The notes under the pieces: generated by a model
Seen by the model: only the letters and a program-made list of their open reading frames with translations
Told to the model about the DNA's origin: nothing
Databases searched by the model: none
Program-made: the position numbers and the translations under genes
Shown here: positions 25,231 to 32,627 of the stretch, piece after piece
Numbering within the stretch: the first letter of the stretch is position 1
How the letters are laid out: every line of letters starts with the position of its first letter
DNA from: an uncultured Oscillospiraceae bacterium
GTDB taxonomy: Bacteria > Bacillota > Clostridia > Oscillospirales > Ruminococcaceae
Assembly (NCBI GenBank): GCA_910584715.1
Contig: CAJUAN010000023.1
Coordinates: 1 to 40,740, forward strand
Direction: 5' to 3'
DNA length: 40,740 nt

Positions 25231-26393
25231 AGCGACCTCCTGAGAATTTCAATTCCCGTATCAATTTCATCGTAGGTTATGTTAAGGGGAGGAAGAAGCC
25301 TCAGCTTATCCTTTGCCGTCAGGACGAGCAGACCGTTTTCAAAACACCTGCCGCAGACCTCCGCGGCGGATTTCCCTTTCAGCCGTATACCCAGCATAAG
25401 CCCCAGACCGTCAACGCCCTCCACATCGGGTATCTCCGAAAGCTTTTTGCGGAAATATTCTCCCTTGGCGCGGACCTCCTCAAGAAAGCCCTCAGCGGAA
25501 ACTTTAGTCACGACTGCAAGTCCCCCCGCGCAGGCAAGGGGATTCCCCCCGAAAGTAGAACCGTGAGTGCCCTTTGTAAGCACGTCCCCGCACTTTTCGT
25601 CCGCAAGGCACACGCCTATAGGCACGCCTCCCGCAACGCCTTTTGCAAGAGTGGTGACGTTGGGCTTAACGCCGTACTGCTCCGACGCGAGGAACGTGCC
25701 CGTCCTGCCCGCGCCCGTCTGCACCTCGTCGGCTATAACAAGTATGTCCTTCTCGGCGCATATGCGGAAAAGCTCTTCAACAAAGCTTTTGTCAAGAGGA
25801 TTTACTCCTCCCTCGCCCTGAACGAATTCTATCATTACAGCGCAGACTGTATCATCTATTTTATTCAGCAAGTCGGCGGTATTATTCGCCTCCGCGTTCA
25901 AAAATCCCTCGGTAAAAGGGAAAAAGTAGTTGTGGAAGACTTCCTGCCCCGTTGCGGAAAGAGTGGTGAGCGTTCTGCCGTGAAAGCTGTTTGTAAGGGT
26001 TATGATATTATACCGCTTCGCGTCCTTTCCGTACTTGTCAAAGGAATACTTACGGGCGATTTTTATGGCGCACTCGTTGGCCTCCGCACCGCTGTTCCCG
26101 AAAAACATTTTTGGGTAGCCGGCGACCTCAGAAAGCTTCGCGGCGAAGTCCGCCTGAATTTTTGTATAGTAGTAGTTGGACGTGTGCTGCACCGCCCGCA
26201 CCTGTCTGCAAACCGCCTCCGCCCAGTCCTCGTCGCAGTAGCCAAGAGAGTTTGTGCCTATTCCGCTGCCGAAGTCTATGTAGCTTTTTCCGTCCTCACC
26301 GAACGCGGAACGTCCCTCTCCCTTTTCAAGAACAAGGGGGTAACGTCCGTATGTTCCCATGACGTGTTCGTTGAATTTTTCTATAGTATTCAT
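25227..26393 (-). CDS. argD: Acetylornithine aminotransferase ArgD
   Basis: ArgD transfers an amino group from glutamate to N-acetylglutamate semialdehyde, giving N-acetylornithine, using pyridoxal phosphate. The 388-residue product has NSGAEANECAIKIARKY, the ADEVQTGAGRTG block with D222 and the cofactor Lys251 in TTLAKGVAGG. Its length is that of the bacterial family. The ATG at 26393 has only a weak GGGG some distance upstream, so translation may be modest. A sigma-A promoter lies about 50 bases upstream, so argD, the hydrolase, argF and DUF975 could form their own transcription unit. Confidence 0.96.
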   Translation of the reverse strand: MNTIEKFNEHVMGTYGRYPLVLEKGEGRSAFGEDGKSYIDFGSGIGTNSLGYCDEDWAEAVCRQVRAVQHTSNYYYTKIQADFAAKLSEVAGYPKMFFGNSGAEANECAIKIARKYSFDKYGKDAKRYNIITLTNSFHGRTLTTLSATGQEVFHNYFFPFTEGFLNAEANNTADLLNKIDDTVCAVMIEFVQGEGGVNPLDKSFVEELFRICAEKDILVIADEVQTGAGRTGTFLASEQYGVKPNVTTLAKGVAGGVPIGVCLADEKCGDVLTKGTHGSTFGGNPLACAGGLAVVTKVSAEGFLEEVRAKGEYFRKKLSEIPDVEGVDGLGLMLGIRLKGKSAAEVCGRCFENGLLVLTAKDKLRLLPPLNITYDEIDTGIEILRRSL

Positions 26394-26438
26394 GCCGTTT
26401 CAATGACCCCTTCAATATTTCGATCAATGTAATTTTTA

Positions 26439-26467
26439 ATTATATCATTTTTATGTGAATATTTCAA
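26439..26467 (-). promoter_or_regulatory. Sigma-A promoter upstream of argD
   Basis: On the minus strand TTGAAA (26462-26467) is followed after exactly 17 bases by TATAAT (26439-26444). It falls in the AT-rich 112-base gap between argB and argD. A symmetric TGAAATATTCA overlaps the -35 region; it resembles a shortened arginine-box palindrome but lacks the usual central spacing, so I do not call it an operator. Confidence 0.7.
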
Positions 26468-26505
26468 GTTATTTCTCAAAGTAAACTTGCTTTGGCGAAT
26501 TTATC

Positions 26506-27372
26506 TCAAATAAACTGCGTACCGATACCCTCGTTTGAAAGAAGCTCAATCAAAATGGAGTGCGGTATCCTGCCGTCGATAATACAAGTCTTTTTAACGC
26601 CTCGGCGTACAGCCTCCACGCAGCAGTCTATCTTGGGTATCATGCCGCCGCTGATTATACCCTGCCGCTTCATAAAGGGCACCTCGCTGACCTGAACCGC
26701 CGGGATAAGCGTGTTCACATCGTCCTTGTCCCTGAGCAGTCCCGAAATGTCGGTCATAAGGATAAGATTTTCCGCGCCAAGCTCCGCGGCGATACGGGCG
26801 GCGGCGGTATCCGCGTTGATGTTGTAGGTCTGACCGTCCTCTCCGCAGGCTACCGTTGCGATAACGGGAACATAGCCGTTCTCCAGCGCGTCGGTGATAG
26901 GAGTGGTGTTTATGCTGTCAATTTCGCCCACGAAGCCGAGATCAACGTCCCCCTCCATTTTGTGCGCCATTATCATCTGACCGTCAATGCCGCAAAGCCC
27001 CACTGCTCTGCCCTTGTGCCGCGTCAGGTGAGAGACAAGCTCCTTGTTGACCTTGCCCGCCAGCACCATTTTTACGATATCTACGGTAGCCTCGTCGGTG
27101 TACCGCAAGCCGTTGATAAACTTGCTCTCAATGCCGACTTTTTTCAGCATATCGTTTATCTCGGGGCCGCCGCCGTGTACAAGCACAACCTTTACCCCGA
27201 CCAGCGAGAGGAGTACGATGTCGCTCATTACAGCGTTTTTCAGCTCCTCGTTTGTCATGGCGTTGCCGCCGTACTTGACCACGACTATCTTGCCGTTATA
27301 GCGCTGTATGTAAGGCAGCGCGTCGATAAGAATTTTTGAGCGTATTTCGTTTGAGACTTTTATATTTTCCAT
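26506..27372 (-). CDS. argB: Acetylglutamate kinase ArgB
   Basis: ArgB phosphorylates N-acetylglutamate, and in organisms using the acetyl cycle it is commonly the arginine-inhibited step. The 288-residue product has the amino-acid kinase motifs VVKYGGNAM near residues 32-39, VLVHGGGPEIN near 63-73 and the nucleotide-binding region with NINADTAAARIA. The N-terminal helix (KILIDALPYIQRYNGK) is the type found in arginine-sensitive hexameric enzymes, but regulation cannot be proved here. The ATG at 27372 follows AGAGGG at a longish distance. It starts 19 bases after the Fic-like gene stops. Confidence 0.96.
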   Translation of the reverse strand: MENIKVSNEIRSKILIDALPYIQRYNGKIVVVKYGGNAMTNEELKNAVMSDIVLLSLVGVKVVLVHGGGPEINDMLKKVGIESKFINGLRYTDEATVDIVKMVLAGKVNKELVSHLTRHKGRAVGLCGIDGQMIMAHKMEGDVDLGFVGEIDSINTTPITDALENGYVPVIATVACGEDGQTYNINADTAAARIAAELGAENLILMTDISGLLRDKDDVNTLIPAVQVSEVPFMKRQGIISGGMIPKIDCCVEAVRRGVKKTCIIDGRIPHSILIELLSNEGIGTQFI

Positions 27373-27390
27373 TTTGATGTTTCCCTCTTT

Positions 27391-28065
27391 TCAGTTGTTT
27401 TTGGTACTGTCAAAATCTATCCCGTCAATGCACTCTCTGTACACAAAATCGGCGATAACGTCCATATTTCCCGTCTCATAAAATTCAACCAACAGCTTTG
27501 TAAAATCCCGCTGCTTTTCTATGGGTACGGAGATTATTCCACAGCCGTTCATTATCATTTCGTGATTTGCCGCAAGCATAGCGGTGCGCTTGTTGCCGTC
27601 CAGAAACATCTGACTCCGCATACAGTACAGCATAAGGGTTATCGCTCTTTCGGTGGGGTTTTCTATATGAGAAATTTTCTCCAAGTCCTGCCGCATTTTA
27701 TCCTCGTCTGGCATATCGGGTTTCCATGACGTACCGCCCATTGAAACGGAAACGTTACGCAGGTACCCCGCGCGGATAATGAGATTGTCTCCCCCCACAA
27801 GGCGGTTAAGCTGACAGATATATTTGAAGTCGGTGGGACAGTCCAGCGTGTCCAGCAAAAACTGCCACGAGTGCTTTAAATTGTTTACCGCAACTATCTC
27901 CGAGACCTTGACGTCGGGCGCGCTCATGCCGTTGTATATCGCCTCGGTGTCGGGGTAAGTAACGCCCAGACCCTCCAGCCGCGCGCTTTTCCAGATGTAG
28001 TCGATGATGTTCCGTTTCGCGGTAAAAACATTCTCCTCAACGGTCATTTTAAATTTATTTTCCAT
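27391..28065 (-). CDS. Fic/DOC-fold protein with catalytic His replaced by Gln
   Basis: The 224-residue product has a Fic fold in its C-terminal half. The core motif normally reads H-x-F-x-(D/E)-G-N-x-R; here residues 151-160 read SQMFLDGNKR, so the catalytic His position is Q152 while F154, D156, G157, N158 and R160 are kept. A flap-like GGTSWKP lies at 111-117. Classical Fic proteins transfer AMP or another group to protein hydroxyls and need the His, so this one may be inactive or do other chemistry. Start is ATG 28065 after a weak purine-rich site inside a heptad repeat tract. It lies between argJ and argB, and no antitoxin-like gene adjoins it. Confidence 0.85.
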   Translation of the reverse strand: MENKFKMTVEENVFTAKRNIIDYIWKSARLEGLGVTYPDTEAIYNGMSAPDVKVSEIVAVNNLKHSWQFLLDTLDCPTDFKYICQLNRLVGGDNLIIRAGYLRNVSVSMGGTSWKPDMPDEDKMRQDLEKISHIENPTERAITLMLYCMRSQMFLDGNKRTAMLAANHEMIMNGCGIISVPIEKQRDFTKLLVEFYETGNMDVIADFVYRECIDGIDFDSTKNN

Positions 28066-28070
28066 AAAAA

Positions 28071-28106
28071 TCTCTTGCCTCTTGCTTCTTGAATTCTTGC
28101 TTCTAA
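28071..28106 (-). repeat. Degenerate heptad tandem repeat at the argJ-fic junction
   Basis: Plus-strand units read TCTCTTG, CCTCTTG, CTTCTTG, AATTCTTG (8 bases) and CTTCTAA. The tract covers the whole argJ-fic gap and includes the argJ stop codon (TAG on the minus strand, 28103-28105). It also supplies the purine-rich stretch ahead of the fic start. It differs from the other tracts in orientation relative to the downstream gene and in favouring TTG over TAA. Confidence 0.6.
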
Positions 28107-29359
28107 CTGCGGTAATCTCCGTTAATTTTAACGTAATCATAGGTAAGGTCGCAGCCCCAAGCGGTCGCGGAAGCCGTACCGCTGTTAAGCTCAATAAGAA
28201 TTTCTATCTCGTCCTCTTTTAGAATTTCCGCAGCCTTTTCCTCGGAGAAATTCAGGTTAAGACCGCCCTTATAGGTCTGTATCTTCCCCGCTCTCGAAGC
28301 AAGGTAAATATCAAGCTTGCTCACGTCAATGTCCGTCTCGGAGTAGCCCACCGCGCAGACGATACGTCCGCAGTTAGCGTCCTCGCCGTATATCATAGTC
28401 TTCACAAGTGGGGAGCGTATAACGCTTTTCGCGGCGGTAATTGCCGTGTCCCAATCGGGGGCGGAGCCGCACACGCAGGTAATAAGCTTTGTAGCCCCCT
28501 CGCCGTCCTTTGCAAGCATTATCGTAAGATTTTTCATGACCTGATAAAGGGCATTTTTGAACGTCTCAAAATCGGCGTTTTCGGAGGTAATCTCGGTATT
28601 CCCCGCAAGTCCCGAAGCCATAAGCATACAGGTGTCGTTTGTGGACTGGTCGCCGTCCACGCTTAAACAGTTGTATGTAACCTTGACGATTTCCGAAAGA
28701 GCCTTTTTCAGCATTTCGGGGGACAGGTTGCAGTCCGTAGTAATAAAATTCAGCGTGGTAGCCATGTTGGGGTGTATCATTCCACTGCCCTTTGCCATAC
28801 CGCCGAGACGGCACTCTTTGCCGTCCACGGTAAATTTTACGGCGTACTCCTTGCGTACCGTGTCCGTCGTCATAATGGCGGTTGCCGCCTCAATATTTCC
28901 CTCGTATGAAAGCTTTTCCGCAAGCAGGGGGACGGCGTACCTTATCGGCTCTATGGGCAAAGTCAGCCCGATAACTCCCGTGGAAGCAACGATGACCTGC
29001 TCCGTGGGTATGCCAAGCTGTTCCGCCGTGAGACGGCACATTTCAAGAGCCTTTTCCTCTCCGTCGGCGTTGCAGGTGTTGGCGTTTCCGGAATTTACGA
29101 TAACCGCGCGAGCCTTTCCGCCAGATTTGGCAAGGTTGTTTTTGGTGACGACAACAGGCGCGCCCTTGACCTTGTTTGAGGTGTACACTCCCGCGGCGTT
29201 ACACTCCACGTCCGCGAATATCATGGCGATGTCGTTCTTTTTGCCTGTCGCAGACTCGTTTCCGTTTGGTAAGCCATGCTTTATGCCGCAGTACAGACCG
29301 CTTGCCTTAAAGCCCTTTGCGGCGCATATGCCGCCGTTTATTGTTTCAAAGTTTTCCAT
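28103..29359 (-). CDS. argJ: Bifunctional glutamate N-acetyltransferase / ornithine acetyltransferase ArgJ
   Basis: ArgJ recycles the acetyl group from N-acetylornithine to glutamate, and the bifunctional form also starts the pathway from acetyl-CoA. The 418-residue product has the self-cleavage motif GMIHPNMATTL, with cleavage expected between A200 and T201, leaving Thr201 as the nucleophile of the beta chain. Other family blocks (VIVNSGNANTCN, STGVIG, DGEGATKLITC) are intact. ATG 29359 follows GGAGA. Since neither argA nor argE is seen, the full bifunctional role is likely but inferred. It follows the zinc-finger gene by 28 bases. Confidence 0.95.
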   Translation of the reverse strand: MENFETINGGICAAKGFKASGLYCGIKHGLPNGNESATGKKNDIAMIFADVECNAAGVYTSNKVKGAPVVVTKNNLAKSGGKARAVIVNSGNANTCNADGEEKALEMCRLTAEQLGIPTEQVIVASTGVIGLTLPIEPIRYAVPLLAEKLSYEGNIEAATAIMTTDTVRKEYAVKFTVDGKECRLGGMAKGSGMIHPNMATTLNFITTDCNLSPEMLKKALSEIVKVTYNCLSVDGDQSTNDTCMLMASGLAGNTEITSENADFETFKNALYQVMKNLTIMLAKDGEGATKLITCVCGSAPDWDTAITAAKSVIRSPLVKTMIYGEDANCGRIVCAVGYSETDIDVSKLDIYLASRAGKIQTYKGGLNLNFSEEKAAEILKEDEIEILIELNSGTASATAWGCDLTYDYVKINGDYRS

Positions 29360-29387
29360 AATGATTTCTCCATATTAATTTTTATTA

Positions 29388-30362
29388 TTAAAATATTTTT
29401 CCGAAAAGACCTTTCGATTTTTTCCCTTGTTCCCTGTCGTTTTCGGGACGGCTTGCCCCGCAGCTCCTGCAAGACTTGCCGCCTTTGTTTTTATAGTCGC
29501 ATTTAGAGCAGAACCATGTGTCCTGCGGTGAAGCTTCGTCCGTTTCCTCGGCTAATGCGGACAGCGCGGAGCCGCCCTGTGCTTTTCCCTTAGGCGCGGA
29601 ACAGTTGCGGCACGTTGAGCTTGAAGCGGGGTTCCTATAACAACACTCGGTACACAGCCACGGCTCCAAAGCAGTACCCGACGCTTTGGAAGCGGATCCC
29701 GAAGCCAAATCGGCTTTAAGCGGAGCGTTTCCCGCGCCCCATTTTTCCGTAAGCTCAAAAGCCTCTTCCGAAGGCGGCAGAAGCATTACCTGCCTAAGTA
29801 TTCCGCAGACCAATTCCGCATCGCCGAGAAATATCCCGCTCAAAGGCTCGATACGCACCAGCGGGTACCTGACGTTTGAAGTGGTTATATGTATCGACAT
29901 ACTCTCGATATTCTGCTTTTCGACCCTTTTTGCGGTTGCGCCTCCTACTATTGCCGCCCCGGGCGAAAACAGAGACCCTACCGCCGCGCGCCCTATCATA
30001 GAACCCGTACTTGTTCTGGATACGCCCTCATATGTGCATTTGACTTCCGCGCCGGTAATTTCGGAATATCTCAGATATATGACCGAACCCGCGCCGTCCG
30101 TTATATCCCTGTCCCTGCCGACCGCGGCGATTTGGTGCACGTCGTCAAACTGCACCCTGACATTATTATACCGGCGCGTCGCCCTGAATTTCGTAAACGA
30201 TACAGGCTTTCTGCACACCTCCGGCTTAGCCGCCCTGTTGCCGACAGGCATACTGTTTTCCCGCTGCGGCAGCTCCTGCTCCGTTTCGGGCTTATATAAT
30301 TTTGCTCCGCAGTTCCAGCAATATTCGCCCTCCGCCTGCTTTCCGCACCGGCTGCAAAACAT
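29388..30362 (-). CDS. Zinc-ribbon protein with two RanBP2-type zinc fingers
   Basis: The 324-residue product has three metal-binding modules. An N-terminal zinc ribbon uses C3, C6, C15 and C18. Two C-terminal fingers fit the RanBP2 pattern W-x-C-x2-C-x3-N-x5/6-C-x2-C: W235, C237, C240, N244, C251, C254 and W283, C285, C288, N292, C298, C301. Between them (about 65-195) is a beta-rich, PH-like region with a Gly/Ala-rich hydrophobic loop (about 118-145), of a kind seen in zinc-ribbon proteins of Firmicutes. A basic tail ends it. Start ATG 30362 follows GGAGG. Function unknown; binding of nucleic acid, ubiquitin-like protein or membrane are all open. Confidence 0.85.
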   Translation of the reverse strand: MFCSRCGKQAEGEYCWNCGAKLYKPETEQELPQRENSMPVGNRAAKPEVCRKPVSFTKFRATRRYNNVRVQFDDVHQIAAVGRDRDITDGAGSVIYLRYSEITGAEVKCTYEGVSRTSTGSMIGRAAVGSLFSPGAAIVGGATAKRVEKQNIESMSIHITTSNVRYPLVRIEPLSGIFLGDAELVCGILRQVMLLPPSEEAFELTEKWGAGNAPLKADLASGSASKASGTALEPWLCTECCYRNPASSSTCRNCSAPKGKAQGGSALSALAEETDEASPQDTWFCSKCDYKNKGGKSCRSCGASRPENDREQGKKSKGLFGKIF

Positions 30363-30440
30363 AAGCGATCCCTCCAAGCTTCATCGTTCGTTAATTATTG
30401 CCCGACGGCAAATTGTATAGATCAACGGAAAATCCTGCTG

Positions 30441-30875
30441 CTATTCATATGTAAGTTCCTCACCCCAAAAATATTCTTTTATATCGTCATCATCAAAATA
30501 TTTAAAATAATAACGCGCCGCCGATCTTGAATCGGAAAACGGCGTACCTCCGCCGCAAATATATTCCCCGCCGACGGAATATACAGTCACCGTGTCACAG
30601 CCGTCCATAGCAATGGCATAACGGTTATTTCCTATTTCAAAGCCTATATTGAAATCAAAGGGACACTTGCCGTCCCTGCCTCTCCAATATTCGTTTCTTA
30701 GTATGTAAACAACATTTTTCGCGTCCTCGCGGGAAAGCAATATTTTTTCATCGCCCAGAACAGCATAAACCTCCGAGCCCACCGGAGCGGGCAAACCAAC
30801 AGGGATAAATTCCGTCAGGTACGCCGTGAAAACAGCCATAACCAAAAGCATTGAAACATAAAAAAATCTTTTCAT
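30441..30875 (-). CDS. Small exported or membrane-anchored hypothetical protein
   Basis: The 144-residue product has a basic start (MKRFFYVS) and one hydrophobic segment (about residues 5-22) that looks like an uncleaved or cleaved signal. A mostly beta and acidic outside portion follows, with RNEYWRGRDGKC, GNNRYAIAMDGCDTVTVY and a tail rich in Asp and aromatic residues. Two Cys (in GKCPFD and DGCDTV) could form a disulfide. I do not recognise a family. The ATG at 30875 follows GGGAGGA and starts 15 bases after the MmcQ-like gene ends, so they are co-transcribed. Confidence 0.75.
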   Translation of the reverse strand: MKRFFYVSMLLVMAVFTAYLTEFIPVGLPAPVGSEVYAVLGDEKILLSREDAKNVVYILRNEYWRGRDGKCPFDFNIGFEIGNNRYAIAMDGCDTVTVYSVGGEYICGGGTPFSDSRSAARYYFKYFDDDDIKEYFWGEELTYE

Positions 30876-30890
30876 CTTATCGTCCTCCCC

Positions 30891-31259
30891 CTACTCGCCC
30901 TCCAGCTCCCTCTGCACTTTCTTTGCAAGCTTTCCAACAACGTACCTGTAAGACCCGTCTATCATACGCAGAAGCTCCTCGTCTGGGACGTTCCCGTCCA
31001 GCCTCACCGTGTTGAAGTATGGCTGCTGCACGGGAGGACAGTGATACCCTCTCGTGACCGAATTTGGGTACGCGGTACGGTAAAAATCCCCCGTCATAGC
31101 GTCCCCGTTAAAGGTGAGCATAGGTACTCCCTTAAGGTGAAAAAGCTGGGCGAAAATCCGCTTTTTCACCTTTACGCAGACCGTGCCGTCCCCAAAGGGA
31201 CAGTCCTCATAGGCTCCCTTTTTCGTCAGGCAGTATTCAAGAATTTTTTCGTGGGTCAT
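30891..31259 (-). CDS. MmcQ/YjbR family protein
   Basis: The 122-residue product matches the MmcQ/YjbR family, whose members share a CyaY-like fold and are often annotated as DNA-binding without firm proof. Typical features are YCLTKKGAYEDCPFG near the start, KVKKRIFAQLF and the closing ELLRMIDGSYRYVVGKLAKK. The start is ATG 31259, after GGTGGTG; the reading frame extends 30 codons further upstream into the hicB-like gene without family similarity. It lies 20 bases after the HicB-like gene. Confidence 0.88.
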   Translation of the reverse strand: MTHEKILEYCLTKKGAYEDCPFGDGTVCVKVKKRIFAQLFHLKGVPMLTFNGDAMTGDFYRTAYPNSVTRGYHCPPVQQPYFNTVRLDGNVPDEELLRMIDGSYRYVVGKLAKKVQRELEGE

Positions 31260-31279
31260 AATATCACCACCGCAAATTT

Positions 31280-31489
31280 TTACGCGAAAGCCAATTTGCC
31301 TTTCGGCGCGGGAATTTCCCGTCCCGTAAGCTTTGCGGTCTCTATCCACTCCTCGATAACGGCGTGGACGTTTTCAAGCGCCGCCTGCATTGTGTCGCCG
31401 TCAGCCGCGCAGCCCGCAAGCTCGGGGACTTCCGCAATATAGCTGTTATCCTCGCTGCTCCAGTAGAGAATTATTTCGTATTTATACAT
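31280..31489 (-). CDS. HicB-like antitoxin family protein, no partner HicA
   Basis: The 69-residue product is a compact HicB fold: YEIILYWSSEDNSYIAEVP, then ELAGCAADGDTMQAALENV and a helix with IEEWIETAK. HicB normally neutralises a HicA toxin encoded next to it and may carry a DNA-binding domain. Here no HicA-sized gene flanks it and there is no C-terminal DNA-binding domain, so it is either an orphan or a free-standing member with another role. The ATG at 31489 follows AAAAGGA, which is joined directly to a heptad repeat tract. Confidence 0.85.
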   Translation of the reverse strand: MYKYEIILYWSSEDNSYIAEVPELAGCAADGDTMQAALENVHAVIEEWIETAKLTGREIPAPKGKLAFA

Positions 31490-31501
31490 CGAAGCATCCT
31501 T

Positions 31502-31536
31502 TTAGAAATTAGAAATTAGAAGTTAGAAGATAGAAT
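31502..31536 (-). repeat. Heptad tandem repeat abutting the hicB-like ribosome binding site
   Basis: Plus-strand units are TTAGAAA, TTAGAAA, TTAGAAG, TTAGAAG and ATAGAAT, five units in perfect 7-base register. In the coding direction this is a TTCTAAY tract running straight into the AAAAGGA ribosome binding site of the hicB-like gene. Confidence 0.85.
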
Positions 31537-31548
31537 TTTTGCTGTACA

Positions 31549-31576
31549 ACTATCAACTGTACACTGTCAACTATAC
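31549..31576 (-). repeat. Second-family heptad repeat at the argC 3' end
   Basis: Plus-strand units are ACTATCA, ACTGTAC, ACTGTCA and ACTATAC, four 7-base units in register that share ACTRT. The last unit contains the argC stop codon (TAG on the minus strand, 31571-31573). It lies 12 bases from the TTAGAAR tract but has a different consensus. Confidence 0.75.
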
Positions 31577-32518
31577 AAGTCCCGTTGTCTCGTCAATACC
31601 CATCATAATATTCATACATTGAACCGCCGCGCCGCTTGCGCCCTTGCCCAGATTGTCCAGCCGCGAGCAGAGCAGAACATGGTCCTCGTTGCCGAAAACA
31701 AATATCTGCATAAGGTTCGTATCTTTAAGAGTATTCGCCGCCAAAAAGCCGTCAGCCAATACTCCCTCTCCCTGAAAGGGCATTACCTTAACGAAATTCT
31801 GTCCCTCATAGTGCTCCGCCATGACCTCCCAAACGTGCTGCGCGGATGTCTTTTTCGCCATGGCTCTAAGGTGCAGAGGAATAGTCACAACCATTCCGTT
31901 ATAGTAGTCGTCCACTATGGGATTGAAAATAGGCGGATAGGACAGCCCGCTGACCGCCATCATTTCCTTGATGTGCTTGTGGTGCTTGCCCATTGAGTAC
32001 TGCCTCGGAGAGTTATACTCCTCCGGCTTATCAGCGCCCTCGTATACCGCAATGGTTTTCTTTCCCGCGCCGCTGTAGCCCGATACCGCATGGCAGATTA
32101 TCGGGTGATAGGGAGCAACCAGCCCCTCCTTAACGACCGGGTACAGAGCCGCGTTGAAGCCGCTGGCATAACAGCCGGGAACAGCCACTCTCTTTGAGGA
32201 AGCTATCTTCTCCCTGTGCTGCGCCGAAAGCTCCGGCAGACCGTATGCCCATGCGGGATTTATCCTGTGCGCCGTTGAAGCGTCTATTATTTTCGTATTC
32301 TTGTTTTCGCAGAGAGACACCGACTCCATTGCTGCCGCATCGGGCAGACATAAAAACGTGTAGTCCGATTCGTTTATCAGACGCTTTCTTTCGGCGGGGT
32401 CCTTCCGCAGCTCCTCGTCTATGGTAAGCAGCTCCACGTCCGTTCTGTCCCTGAACCTTTCAACTATCCTCAGACCGGTAGTGCCCTCCTGTCCGTCAAT
32501 AAAAACCTTGTAAGCCAT
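31571..32518 (-). CDS. argC: N-acetyl-gamma-glutamyl-phosphate reductase ArgC (short type)
   Basis: ArgC reduces N-acetylglutamyl phosphate with NADPH. The 315-residue product has the nucleotide-binding start VFIDGQEGTTGLRI and the catalytic C116 in VAVPGCYASG. The GKHHKHIKEM block is also present. Its length and start match the shorter ArgC class (about 310 residues), rather than the roughly 345-residue class usual in Bacillus. ATG 32518 follows AAAGGA. It lies between argH and the hicB-like gene. No promoter with good -10 and -35 boxes was seen in the 109-base gap before it, so it is likely read through from argH. Confidence 0.94.
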   Translation of the reverse strand: MAYKVFIDGQEGTTGLRIVERFRDRTDVELLTIDEELRKDPAERKRLINESDYTFLCLPDAAAMESVSLCENKNTKIIDASTAHRINPAWAYGLPELSAQHREKIASSKRVAVPGCYASGFNAALYPVVKEGLVAPYHPIICHAVSGYSGAGKKTIAVYEGADKPEEYNSPRQYSMGKHHKHIKEMMAVSGLSYPPIFNPIVDDYYNGMVVTIPLHLRAMAKKTSAQHVWEVMAEHYEGQNFVKVMPFQGEGVLADGFLAANTLKDTNLMQIFVFGNEDHVLLCSRLDNLGKGASGAAVQCMNIMMGIDETTGLV

Positions 32519-32627
32519 ATCAGTAAATCCTTTCTCGCTTCCCGCTGTCCGTCCGCAGCACAGCCAACCGGTACCGCAAACGCCGCCGTCATTAATATTC
32601 GTATGTACTTCCCGTTCGCCTGTACCG

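Noticed and set aside
26455..26469. TGAAATATTCA near the argD promoter as an arginine box
   Set aside because: The half-sites resemble ArgR boxes but the central spacing is three bases short of the canonical operator.
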